Made by a program: the position numbers and the translations under genes
Source: Leucosporidium creatinivorum
Taxonomy: Eukaryota > Basidiomycota > Microbotryomycetes > Leucosporidiales > Leucosporidiaceae
Assembly (NCBI GenBank): GCA_001600635.1
Contig: BCKL01000006.1
Location: 496,001-560,000, forward strand
Length of the DNA: 64,000 nt
Direction: 5' to 3'
The notes under the pieces: model-generated
Databases searched by the model: none
Told to the model about the DNA's origin: nothing
Seen by the model: only the letters and a program-made list of their open reading frames with translations
In this document: positions 11,901-22,031 of the stretch, in pieces
How positions within the stretch are numbered: the first letter of the stretch is position 1
Layout of the letters: each line of letters opens with the position of its first letter

Positions 11901-13339
11901 CGGCGATGGGAGCGGCGGTGGAGGGGGAGTTGGAGGAGGATTTGGTGGGCGTTGAGCCGAGGGGAGTGGAGGATGGCAGGCAAGCGGCCAAGGAGCAGGA
12001 GCAAGGGAAGGGTAAAGGACGACGCGGCCCCGCTTCGAGCACTCGAGGCAGCGTCAAGCGCGGTGCGTGGTGGAGTCGACTCTCCTCCCGTCCCAACAGC
12101 TTCATCGGCACTCCTCATCGCTCTAGGTCCGCCTCCTCCCCTATCCCTGGTCACTCAACTACGACCTCCGGCTCCCTCAAGTCTAGCTTCGACTTTACGA
12201 CCTCGGCCTCGCTCTCGGGGAGGCAGACGCCCTACTCGGTCGCTGGGAGCAACGCCTTGGGACTCGAGTTCCGCTTTCCTACGCCCACCAACCTCTCGCC
12301 GCTCTCGTCGATGGACTTTGGAAGCCAGGATGGCTCAGCAGAGGGACATCACGGCGAGGGAGGACAGGGACGCTCGCCCGCCGAGCAGCAAGGCGCCGGA
12401 CGCCCCTCCCTCGATTCGCCTATCCGCTCGACTCATTCGTCCTCTTCGCCTTCCTCTCGCCACTCGCATCAGTCTCACCTCGCCCAGCCGAGCCCTCAGC
12501 GCGCCACTTCGCTTACGTCCCTCGAGGAGCTCACCGAGCTCGTCAACTCGTTTGAGCGGAAGAAAGCTGCTGAGGAGGCTCAGGCTCAAGCGGAGGCGGA
12601 AGTAGCCGATGTCGTCACCTATGGTACTCGTTCGAGCCCCAGCGACTCGCCTATCGCTACCACCGACGGACAAGCCAACTTCTCGCCTTCAGTCACCGAC
12701 AGCTCCTCCCTCCCCTCTTCCTCGCGACCTGGCACTTCCTTCTCCTTCTTCCCTCGCGTTGGTGGACGTTCGACCTCCCCTTCCTCGACCTCTCCCTTCT
12801 TCTCCACTGCCAGCATCGGGCGCACCCACACCCGCACCATCTCGGCGCCGCTCAGCTCGCCCGCTTCCTGGAGAAAGGAGTACGCGCTCTCGAGCTACGC
12901 AAGTACGGGCACCGAGTCCCTCCACCTCGAGTCGCCCATCTCGCCCGCCTTCTCTCGCATCGTCGACTCGCCCAGCCCCTCGGCTTTCTCTCCCTCGGCG
13001 TCCCCCTCGCCTTCCCCTTCCATCGCCCCTTCCTCCCCCGACGATCTCATCGGCTACGGCACCCTCTCTTCCCCCACCTCCTTCGCCTCTCTCTCCCTCC
13101 CCTCCACCACCTCCTCCTCCTCGGCGTCCACTTCCCCCGATTTCGCCCTCGCCTCCTGGTCGCGCGCTACGAGGGTGCGCGCGAAACGCGGTACTCGTAC
13201 GGGGAGGGAGAGGACGATGAGCGAGGGTTTGTGGAGTCCTATCAGCTCGGTGGGGAATGAGTTGGGGGAGGAGAAGGGCGAGTTCGGCGTTGGTTGGACA
13301 GGTGAGGATGAGGGGGACAGGACGATGAGGAGGGGCTGA
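8964..13339 (+). CDS. Multi-pass membrane protein with long disordered tail
   Basis: Function not recognised. The first about 300 residues, from six small exons (exon 1 is 8964-9231, exon 2 starts at 9330), hold about six hydrophobic segments: LLLTLSSTLPLTLLLLGLAL, a Gly/Ala-rich segment, FLLQATLFTLLAF, a weaker one with VVHVAFDSVNAVLL, LALPLLQVLSILLFVLSAAL and GYVVLALLGVIRWTGILVDL. A single large exon from about 10180 then encodes about 1,050 residues dominated by Ser, Pro, Thr and acidic patches, with many SP and TP sites. This looks like a disordered cytoplasmic tail open to phosphorylation. One short likely coiled-coil stretch (TSLEELTELVNSFERKKAAE) breaks the disorder near the middle. 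It could be a fungal membrane scaffold or signalling protein, but I cannot place it in a family. Confidence 0.75.
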
Positions 13340-13897
13340 GGTCGGAGGTCGTCTCGGGTGAAGTTTATTGTACATCTTTTTCCTTCTGTTGCCTTTTCGC
13401 TGTAGATTCGTTGGATTCCCTCTTCGGCGCCGGGTGCCGAACTTGATTTTTGGGAGCGCTGGATGCGCTGGGATCTGCAAAGCTGTATGTTCGTCAGCTT
13501 CCAATGCTGAAGTCGTGCTCATGAGCGAACACCGAGAGCCTTCTTGGCTGAAGCGACCCGGGCGAGCGAACTGGAAGCCAGCTCGGCGATGGCTTCGGAC
13601 ACCTCTGAGGTGCAATCACCGCCTTACTCAACTTCCATCGGCCTTTGAACGTAAGACTGATGCACTGGTTACACTTCGAAAGGTGCAAAGCGCTCTCACC
13701 CGCTTCAATCAGTCGCCGAGGGCACGGAGCGCCGAACTGAGGCGTACGGACTTCCATCGCTCACTCCTCTCGTCGTCTCCTGCTTCGTTTGCAAAAGGAC
13801 GAACTGTACGACAGCATCACCATCGTCCACTCCAGTACACTCCCAGCCTCATCCTCACCCCCTTCCAACTCGGTCGACTCGAAAGGCCCAGATCGAC
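13340..13897. other. Intergenic region
   Basis: This is the 3' end of the preceding membrane-protein gene and the promoter and leader of the coiled-coil gene at 13898. An open frame crosses it but has no recognisable content or splice signals. Nothing else was seen. Confidence 0.5.
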
Positions 13898-16699
13898 ATG
13901 TCCAGCTCTCCCTCGTCGACTCCGCCAGCTCGCAGAGGTTCAGTTCGTTCGACTCCTTCGCCAGAGCAGACGCCATCGGCTACACCTCAGCAACAGCGTA
14001 CAGCCCGGGCGCACGCTCTCGCTACGCTCAACCGCTCAGCCTCCACCAACAGCTCACCCTCCCCCGCCCCCTCGAGCTCGTCTCGTCGTCGCGGTCACCT
14101 CGGTTCGGGAGGATTACCGGGCAGATCCAAGTCCATCTCGCATAGCAGGACTACAAGCACAAGCACTATGGACGAGCATCCCGAGCTGGACCGCTGCTCT
14201 AGGTGAGCTCCACCTCTGCTCGCGTGCAGCCTGAGAAGTGCGTGTTACGGCGACTGACCCATCTCCCGTCTGCTGTACACCAGGGAGCAACTGATCGAGA
14301 TGGTAGCGCGACACAAGGAGGAGCTCAACGAGGTGCAGCAGAAGAATGAGGAGCTCGAGCAGACGAGGTCGAGTCTCGCCAACGAGAGCTCCCTGCTCAG
14401 CAAGGATCTCGAGTCGGCAAAGGGGAGGATAGATGAGCTCATGGCAGAGGAGGGTCGAATGTGAGTCCCGTCTGCTCGGCGCTAGTGAGCTACCCGCTGA
14501 CCAGGTTCGCAGGGAGGAGGAGCTCGCCGGACGCATCGAGGTGCTCGAGAAGCTGAGATCTTCTGTGCGGGAACTGGAGCGGGAGAAGAGGGATGCTACG
14601 AAGCGCTACAGGGAGCAGGTGAGTCGACTCTCTCGCTCTATTCGGCGACGAGCTTACCCAACCTCCTCACTCTCGCAGGCCGACTCCTTCGACTCGGAGC
14701 GACAGTCCTGGTACGATCAGGAGCAACACTACAAGCTCCGCATCTCCAATCTCACATCCAACAACCGCAAGACCCCGCGCGCCAGCCTCGGCAGCGACCT
14801 TCCCAAGCCCAAACCGGCCGCCTCGACCAACGCCGAATCCGACGTCTCCGAAGCTGAGAACGACGACGACGAACCCCGACCCGCTGGACCTATCTCCCCC
14901 GCGACCCCTTCCCTACGATCCTCTACCGCCTCACCCACTCCCTCCGGCTCCGCAGGTCCTACTCCCGCCGAGCTCGCCCTTCAAGATCAACTCGCTTCGC
15001 TCACCACCGCTCACGATTCGCTCTCAAGCACCCTCCGAACCCTCCAGACTGAGATGTCGGATCTCAAGCGCGTGTACCAAGATCTGCAGGAGGAGAACGA
15101 GTCCTACGAGATCTTGCTCGGCGAGAAGACGTTGAATGGAGAAGTGAGGGGTAGCGAGCTCTTCCGACAGAGCTTCCAGTGGAGCGAGAGTGGGGAGGAT
15201 GGACCGGCGCAGGGACTGGGCTTCCTCGGTGGATTGGAAGCGATTGGAGAAGGCGACGAGGACGACTTCTCGGATTTGGAGGGCGAGGACGACTACGAGT
15301 CGGGCGAGGAGGATGATGTCGACCGCATCCTCCTCGAAAGCAGAGGCGTCGGATCGCCGAACGCTGGAGCTGTGGCAGCTGGAAGCACGTCTCGGCGCAA
15401 CTCGAGGCAGGCGAGGAAGAAGCGACCGAGCGGTGGGCTGGATCTGGCGGCTGAGCTTGAAGCAGCGCAGATGGAGGATAGCGATGCGGAGGAGATTGAG
15501 AGGAAGAAGCAGGCCAAGCTGGAGAGGAGGAGTGCAAGTCAGGCGAGGAGGCAGTCGGCGGCGCAGAGTATGGGGGAAAGGAGAGGGTCGATCATGCCCG
15601 GCAGCATCGAAGGTGAGCCGTTTCCGATTCTCGTGCGACGTTCCCGAGCGCATTTGCTGACTGTTCCCATTCAACAGGTCTCCGCGACGAGGTCAAGCAG
15701 CTTCGCGAGGCCAACAAGGCGCTCACCCTCTACGTCTCTAAGATTGTCGACCGCGTCTGCAGCCAAGAAGGCTTCGAGAAGGTCCTCGCCGTCGATTACC
15801 GTACCGGCACTCCCAAGTCGGCTGGCGTTCCCTCCCCCAATCCCCCTCAGCAAGACGAGCTACCGACCGAGCCCGTCAAGTTTCGCCCCGGCTCCCTCTT
15901 CCGCTCGAGCAGCATCTCTACCCCTGCCGCCAAGGAAGTTGGCCCGAAGGACAAGGAGCCAGCAACTCCCACCTCCGCTACCTCGGGCGCTGCAAGTACG
16001 CCCACCAACAGCGGCCATCGCAAAGGCGGCCTCGGCTGGGACTCGTTCTCCTCGGTCTTCTCCAGCGCCCTCTCGCGGACGTCTGCATCCCCATCTCCAT
16101 CCCCTTCCGGCAATCAACCTCTCCCTCCGACTCCAGTATCAGGACTCAAGACTCTCAACCTCCCAGCTGAGATTTCGGCGCGCAAGCTCGAGGTCGAGGA
16201 GGACGAGGACGACATCAGGGAAAGGGAACGTCTGCGCGCCACGATGGCTCAGCATGGACTCGAGCCTGCCAGCGCAGGAAACCAGTGGGGAGGTCCTGCA
16301 CCTCCCAGCGCACCCGACTCACCGTCACCTCCTCCACCGCCCAAGGACGTCCAAGCCGAAGCAGCGGCCGTCATTGTCTCCACCAAGCAGCGCGAGGAGG
16401 ACGCAAAAGCCGAGCTCAACCAAGGGCGAGCGTCAGGTTTCACCGATGCGCCGACGAGGAGGCGACCGGGGAGCATGAGGACCAACAGCAGAAGCTCGAC
16501 CGTGAGCATGAGCGGGCTGGGGATCGGCATCGACGGCAGAGTGACGCCGGAGGGATCATTGGGAGGTAGTGTCACGGGTAGCCCTCGACCTATGCCGAGC
16601 CCCAAGGCTGGTGAGGGCGAGGCGGGTGAGGAGCAGCCGATTTGGGGGAAGGCGATGAGGCGGTTGAGCCGAGGGTGGGCGAGTCCGCCGTTATCGTAG
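13898..16699 (+). CDS. Coiled-coil, Ser/Pro-rich protein (TinC-like?)
   Basis: The N-terminus (about 95 residues) is Ser/Pro/Arg-rich. It is followed by Glu/Lys heptad stretches (EQLIEMVARHKEELNEVQQK, EELAGRIEVLEKLRSSVREL) that should form a coiled coil. A second helical part (LASLTTAHDSLSSTLRTLQ, DLQEENESYEILLGEK) follows, then acidic patches. A conserved-looking segment reads LREANKALTLYVSKIVDRVC and then SQEGFEKVLAVDY. The tail is rich in Ser and Pro and ends in WGKAMRRLSRGWASPPLS. From memory, the KALTLYVSKIV segment resembles one in fungal coiled-coil proteins annotated as NIMA-interacting TinC or 'M protein repeat' proteins. That link is only suggestive. The ATG at 13898 opens the first exon, and introns lie near 14202, 14461, 14620 and 15612. 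It is convergent with the XRCC2-like gene, 145 bp away. Confidence 0.75.
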
Positions 16700-16844
16700 A
16701 GCAGCATCCTTGGTTATCTTCCAATCTCGTTTTGCATTAGTCATTCTCCGCTCCTAATCATTAGATCAATGCAGTCGATTTCGTATTATCCCCGACGCCA
16801 GCGCCGAGCGAGCCTCCTCGATCCTAATCTTACGACAACGCACA

Positions 16845-18086
16845 TCAAGCAATCACACCACCCTCGCTCGTCAGCTCCCACTCCCACATTCCGACTTCTC
16901 GCCCTCCTTTCTCCCTCAGCACGCACCGAAACCCCTCCTTGCCTTCCCCTCGTCCCTCCATCCTGCTCTCGAACGCTTCGACCAGCGAGATCCCCTTCCG
17001 CATCACGCGCAAAGGCGGTGGATGACAGGTGATGTGGTAGTTGAAGGCGAACGAAGGGAGAGTAGTGCCGGGGATGGGAGCAGGAGGCGCGAGAGGGTCA
17101 TCGGAGGGGTTGGTGGAGCGCACCGAGCGGTCAATGGAGGGCCAGCCGGTCGAGGCCGCGAGGTGAGGGTGGTAGAACGGGAGACCTTGCTGGTTCCCGT
17201 CCCCTGCGCTGGTCGAGTAGCGCGAGACAGAAGTCGGCCGAAACACCCATTGCGTGAGGAGGAGGATGGGCGCGAGGGAGGAGCGAAGGCGCGACATGGC
17301 GGCGACGAGAAGACGGAGAGAATGGCCGGGCGTGGGTGCAGTGGAGGGCGCGTAGTTGGTCGTAGTGGAGAGCTTGCTGAGTAGCTCAGTGGCGTACATG
17401 TCGGCCCAAGCGAACTCGGACATGCCATCGCTAGTGAACGAGAGTCGGGTCAGCGGCGGGTAAGACGGCCAAGGAGGGCGGCGACTCACATCATCACGTA
17501 TGCGAGCTGTTCCTTCCCATTCTCCTTGTACCAATCTGGGAGCATCTGCACCGTCGCGGCGAGTTGGAGCATCGAGCTCGGCTCAAAGAGGACGAAGCGC
17601 TTCATGCACCGGTCCACCTCCCTGTCCAGCACCTTCTCATCAACACCGCCCAGCACATTCTTGAGATGCGCCCTGCACAAGCTCGCCAGCTTGCGAACGT
17701 CGAAGCGAAGGGTGCAATCGAGCCAGGCGACCATCGACTCCTTGCCGCCGACTTGAGCGGTTCCACAGCGGCGAGGAAGGATGGCGGTCATGGTGAGGTA
17801 CGACAGGAGCTGAGTTTTGCCGGCTCCAGTCACACCCTGTAGCTCGACGATGTCGCCTGGGCGCAGTGGAGCTCCCTCATCGAACAGCGACTCGAGACCA
17901 GAGATGTAGGAAGATGAGCGACAGGTGGTCCAGCGGGCGGATGAGGTGAGGTGCAGAGCCGACTGAGACTTGATCCCCGAGAGTAAGGTTGCCGGATCCA
18001 CGATGAAGCTGAGGCCGACCGAAGCGGGGGGAGGCAACCTTGAAGTTCAGCGAAGCGACCAGCTCGTTGCCTTTGCTCCACATCAT
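16845..18086 (-). CDS. XRCC2: XRCC2-like RAD51 paralog
   Basis: This is a RecA-fold protein of the RAD51 paralog group, expected to assist homologous recombination. Visible parts are a leader like that of XRCC2 (DPATLLSGIKSQSAL), a Walker A motif (GVTGAGKTQLLSYL), a strand-plus-Asp segment (VAWLDCTLRFDVRKLASL) and, across an intron, VMIDGMSEFAWADM. The last matches the XRCC2 signature around LDSLSAFYW. About 390 residues are recovered, longer than human XRCC2 (280). The 5' end is uncertain: the reading frame before DPATLL has no ATG. The best model is a 5-nt first exon (ATGAT, 18082-18086) followed by an intron with donor GTGGAG and acceptor CCTCAG. The ATG at 18086 overlaps the SLX9 start codon on the other strand. 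Confidence 0.65.
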
Positions 18087-18974
18087 GGTCCGTCATTCTG
18101 CTGCGCAGTAGGAATGGGATCACCTCAGCTAACCTCGTCTACTCACAGCCGCGCCCTACTCGTGCTCGCACTTCGCTGCCAGGCCACTCTCGCGCTCCTC
18201 AGGTCGCAAAGCCCGCGCAGGAGGATGTAGACGATATGATGGCTGAGCCAGAGATCGAGGCAGCACCAGAGGTACGTCTAAGTGTCGAAAAACAGCTCTC
18301 CACTCTGCTAATAACCCTCTACAGCACCAGGAAGCGGCGGCGTTCGAGGAGGAGTCGCTCGCTCCGGCCAAAAAGCAGAGCAAGAGCGACAAGCAGTATG
18401 CCAAGCGCGAGGCTCTGCTAGCGAGTATGTGCAGCTGTCAAACGATGCTGTATAGGCCCAACTGACCCTCGCTTGTCCCTAGAAATCACCGCCGGCGCCA
18501 ACCCTTACTCGAAATCTACCACTCGGCGCATGAAGCGAGCGGCGCGCCCCTCCGAGAACCTCGTGACGGGATTGAGTGAGGTCGAGGATGTGCTGCAGCA
18601 AGTTACGGCGCAAGCAGAGGAGGAGAGGGCTCAAGCGGAGGAAGAGCAGATGGATCAGGGTCAGGCGAAGGGATCATGGAAGGAGCTCGGTGGAAAGGGA
18701 CAGCCGAAGCTGACGGTCAAGAAGCGGAATCAGGTGCTGTGAGTCTTGTTCGCTTTTCGTGTGCGCCTGCAGAGTTTCCCCGGACCGAGCTGACGCTTGA
18801 CCTTCGTGCAGGACCGAGGAATCGCTTCGCTTCCCTGCCGTCCTCGCCAACCCTGCCTTCGCCTCCAATCCTTTCGCGACGATCCGCACCCACACCCTCA
18901 ACAACCTCGCCCTCATCAACAAGGCCGAAGCGGAAAAGAAGGCAAAGGCCAAAGCCAAGGGCAAGGCGAAGTGA
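18085..18974 (+). CDS. SLX9: Ribosome biogenesis protein SLX9
   Basis: A small basic protein of the Slx9/FAM207A family, which acts in 40S subunit maturation and export. Family features are a KREALLAKI-type helix, NPYSKSTTRRMKRAARP, a charged middle, and the C-terminal pattern KKRNQVL then LRFPAVLANPAFASNPFATI with a helix and an Ala/Lys tail. Four introns interrupt it, with acceptors before residues HQEAAAFEEE, KITAGANPYS and TEESLRFP. The first exon is probably short (MVRHSAA, ATG at 18085). Its donor is not canonical in the needed phase, so the N-terminus is uncertain. The later exons are secure. It is head to head with the XRCC2-like gene and convergent with the bZIP gene 280 bp away. Confidence 0.75.
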
Positions 18975-19254
18975 TGATAGGTGCTCGGCGGGCGATTTCG
19001 AATTGAGGGATCTGTTGTAACGTTACTGAGCCTTCGCGCATCACAAACTGCGTGTCAAGTTGTCTTTGTGGGATCGAAGAGGTGCTTAGACTCCTTCCTG
19101 AGAGTTTGCTCATCGGCGACCCAACCCGCTTCACCGAGACTGATCCAGTTCGCCGACTTCTCGCTTCCTCGCAGTCTGCGAACCGCCGAAGAGTATCAAT
19201 ATCGCTCGAAAACAGCTAGAGCATCACTGCCTACACCCTGCGCCCTACAAACCC

Positions 19255-20870
19255 TCATCGGCTCATTTCCTCCTGCTCCCTCTTGACCCTCGCCCTCGCT
19301 GGGATGCTCCTGAAGACATCGCAGACGTCCGCCTTCGAGATGACGAGCCGACCGTCCTCTGAGCAGCGCGTGTTGTCACGCAGGGCGGTGCAGAGTTCGT
19401 TCTGCGATGCGAATGGAGGGCGGCGCAGCGGAGGCGAAGGAGAAGGGAAAGAGGCGTTGCCAGGCGAGGAAGAGGTGGGTAGGGTGGCAAAGACAACGGG
19501 TAAGAGTCAGCGAGCGAACTGGGGACTTGGGGTAGCAAAACGGGTGGAGCGGGAGGGCAGGAGGAAGGACCGAGGTGGGAGCGGAGAGGCGATGGGAAGG
19601 GAGGGGTGATGGAGGAGGGAACACCAAGGAGGCACGCGGAGACTCACCACATCACACTGCGCAAACAGAGGGTGCGAGCAAAGCTTTGCCCACGCCTTCT
19701 GCGACTGCCACACGTCCTTGCTGAGGATCTCCCTGCCGATGGTCGCTGGCCGCCATGGCGACGGCAGAGCGCACGACACCACACTGAAGTCGCACTCGGG
19801 GCAGGGCATCTTGTCGGCTCCGAGCGGTGCAGGATCATCGTCATCTCCGCCAGGGCAGACATCGTCGCCGTAGTCCTCTTCGCCAGCCTTGGGAGTCGAC
19901 GCCCCCGAGATCCCTTGCATGGGGGCTCCTTCGAGTGGGGCGGCGTACTGGTCATAGTCGAAAAGGTTCTGGAACAGCGGTGGTAGAGGGATGGCGTCCG
20001 AAAGGTCGAAGGGCGCGTCAAAGTCGAAGTTGACGTCCATGTTCGTGAAGTCGGCCTCGAGGGGTGTGTCGTTTGGAAGACCACCAGTGGAGAGAGAGCT
20101 GGGCGCCAGAGGGAAAGTGGGAATCGATGGGAGAGAGGAGGAGGCCGGCGGCTGGATGGAGAAAGACTGCTGCGACACCGGTGCGGGAGGAATGAAGGTG
20201 AAGCTGGACGAGTTCGGTGGGAGATTGAAGCCGGCAGAAGAAGATATGGGGAGAGGAGGGAGAGTAGGCTTGATGTCGTCCGTGGTGGTGAGAAGAGCCA
20301 CTGGTGTCGCCTGCGAAAGATCGCCGAGGGGCGCGGGCGGTGGTGGAAGCCGACCAGCAGGGACGTTCTCGCCTCGTCGGAGCGCTGCGTTCTCGGCGTA
20401 GAGACTGTGGAAAGTACAGACCATCAGCAGGGAGTGCGAATAGGCTGTCAATCTGCTCACCTGTCGCAAAGGGTCCGAAAGGCCTCCAGCTGCTCGGCTT
20501 GCTCTACCACACGCTTCTCGAGATCTGCCAGATGCTTCTCTTTGCGATCACGGAACGCACGTTGCGCTGAGCGGTTCTGAATTTTGCGCTTGACGGTAAT
20601 GTCCATCTCTCCGTCGCTTGGGATGACTGAGGGTTGCGAGACGGGGTCAGCTCTGCAGACTTGAACGCGCCAGGAGGAGCATGTGAAGCAATGAAGCGTA
20701 CCTTCATCCTCCTTCTTCTTGCGCCCACGCTTTGCCGGCTTCTTGACCGTCTTGCCATCGTCTGGCGAGTGCGAAGCGTCCTGATCCAGCACAGGCGAGC
20801 CCTGCTGCCTTGCTCCTCCTGCCTTTGCTGCACCAGCAGCTGCCGAGTCTGCCTGATTTCCTACTGCCAT
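19255..20870 (-). CDS. YAP1: Yap1/Pap1-type bZIP transcription factor
   Basis: The basic region KRKIQNRSAQRAFRDRKEKH carries the Gln and Phe that distinguish fungal Yap factors from other bZIPs. A leucine zipper follows (LADLEKRVVEQAEQLEAF). The middle is Pro/Ser-rich with an acidic stretch (DFTNMDVNFDFDAPFDL) that could activate transcription. The C-terminus matches the Pap1/Yap1 cysteine-rich domain: CSHPLFAQCDV joins across an intron to NELCTALRDNTRCSEDG, then ADVCDVF. Extra cysteines occur upstream (DDVCPGG, MPCPECDFSVVSC). This suggests an oxidative-stress regulator held by redox-controlled nuclear export, as known for Yap1. The last exon begins after an acceptor near 19402 and ends at the TGA at 19255-19257. 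About 1.16 kb separates it from the divergent gene at 22032. Confidence 0.85.
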
Positions 20871-22031
20871 CCGAACTTGCTTTGACGAGCTCGTAGCGTC
20901 GTTTCGCTGCTTCAGCGAGGTGCGTTTGTTCGAAGTGGAGGCAGCCGGCGGAGCTGTTGGAGCGAGACGCGAAGGACCTGGGCAGCGCGGAGGAGAGCGA
21001 GGTGTGATGTAGTGCTGTAGCGATGTGGATGCGCCGACCGCTGCTGCCGGAGCTGCTCAAAAGTTGAAGCTCGGCCTTTCTTGAACAGGACCCGAGCGAG
21101 CTGAGCGCCTTTCTCGAGTTGTAGTAAAGCTAACTGGCTTCGAGGGGTGTGTAGGAGAAGGAGGAGCTCGAGCAAGGTGTCCTTCACTGCAGTCGAGCAG
21201 AATGACAAGGATGAGGTTTGAGTGGAACTTGCGAGCGTTCGCTCTCTGGCTGTATCCTCCATCTCGCCGTTCTCGAGGCCTTCTTCGCCGTCGACAGTCG
21301 CCGAGCAGCAGCATCTGCAACGTACCCTTCGAGCTGGGACATCGTTTGCCACTTCATCAGCAGTAGCGCCATCGCGAGGTGCAGGCAATGAGCGAGCTTG
21401 AACTGTAGTCTCGTCTCCCACCGGGCTCGGCGGGCCAGGAAGCGCGGGAGCTCTGCGGCTGATGCACAATATACTTTCCCGAGTGCTATTGACATTGACG
21501 AGCTGATTGGGAGCCAGCGCCGGAGTCGCTTGCCTTTGAACAAAGGCCGGCGGCCGGCTTCAGCGATGATGCTGTCGGCGCCGAGGTACAGCGTCAACCC
21601 CGCCGCACGAGAGATAAGGCCATCTGGGAGCTCCAGCCCTGTAGTGTACTAAAAAGCACGAGTCCGTCGACTGCAGACGGGCACTCCCAGGTCCTCTCCT
21701 CATCCGCTCACTTCACCTTCCGCTTGCGGTGCGCCGAGGTCTCAGGCCGAATTTCGACCCGCCTCTGGGAACATTGCCTTCAGGTCGACGAGGGCTTCTG
21801 TAGATTGTCATGCTATTTTCTGTGCCCGGCGGCAGTCGAATGTCCTGCGCTGCTCCTCGCTCTTCTCTTTCTCTTCTTCACTCACCTTCGCAGTCACCTT
21901 TCGCCCGTTCTCCCCCTTCGCTTTCCCTTTCCCCTTCTTCTTTCTTTCCCCAGGCTTGACGCCTATCCCTTTTATTCCCTTTCACTTTATCACCTTCCCC
22001 TTTTCAACCCACCTTTAAGACGACAGCTGGC
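20871..22031. promoter_or_regulatory. Long divergent promoter region
   Basis: This is the longest non-coding stretch in the left half. It lies between the start of the Yap1-type gene and the secreted-protein gene at 22032. The last about 200 bases are strongly C/T-rich, as is common just upstream of well-expressed fungal genes. Open frames on either strand lack splice signals or family features. Confidence 0.5.

Noticed and set aside
12689-13615. 308-codon minus-strand frame with Arg/Gly/Glu-rich content
   Set aside because: It is antisense to the Ser/Pro-rich tail of the membrane protein; reversed TCC/TCG codons give Gly/Arg/Glu.
13368-14234. 288-codon plus-strand frame crossing the start of the coiled-coil gene
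   Set aside because: It runs through intergenic DNA and out of frame over the coding exon. Composition is a shadow of a GC-rich gene.
20912-21469. 185-codon minus-strand frame upstream of the bZIP gene
   Set aside because: No recognisable domain, no conserved splice pattern, unusual composition. Likely promoter DNA.
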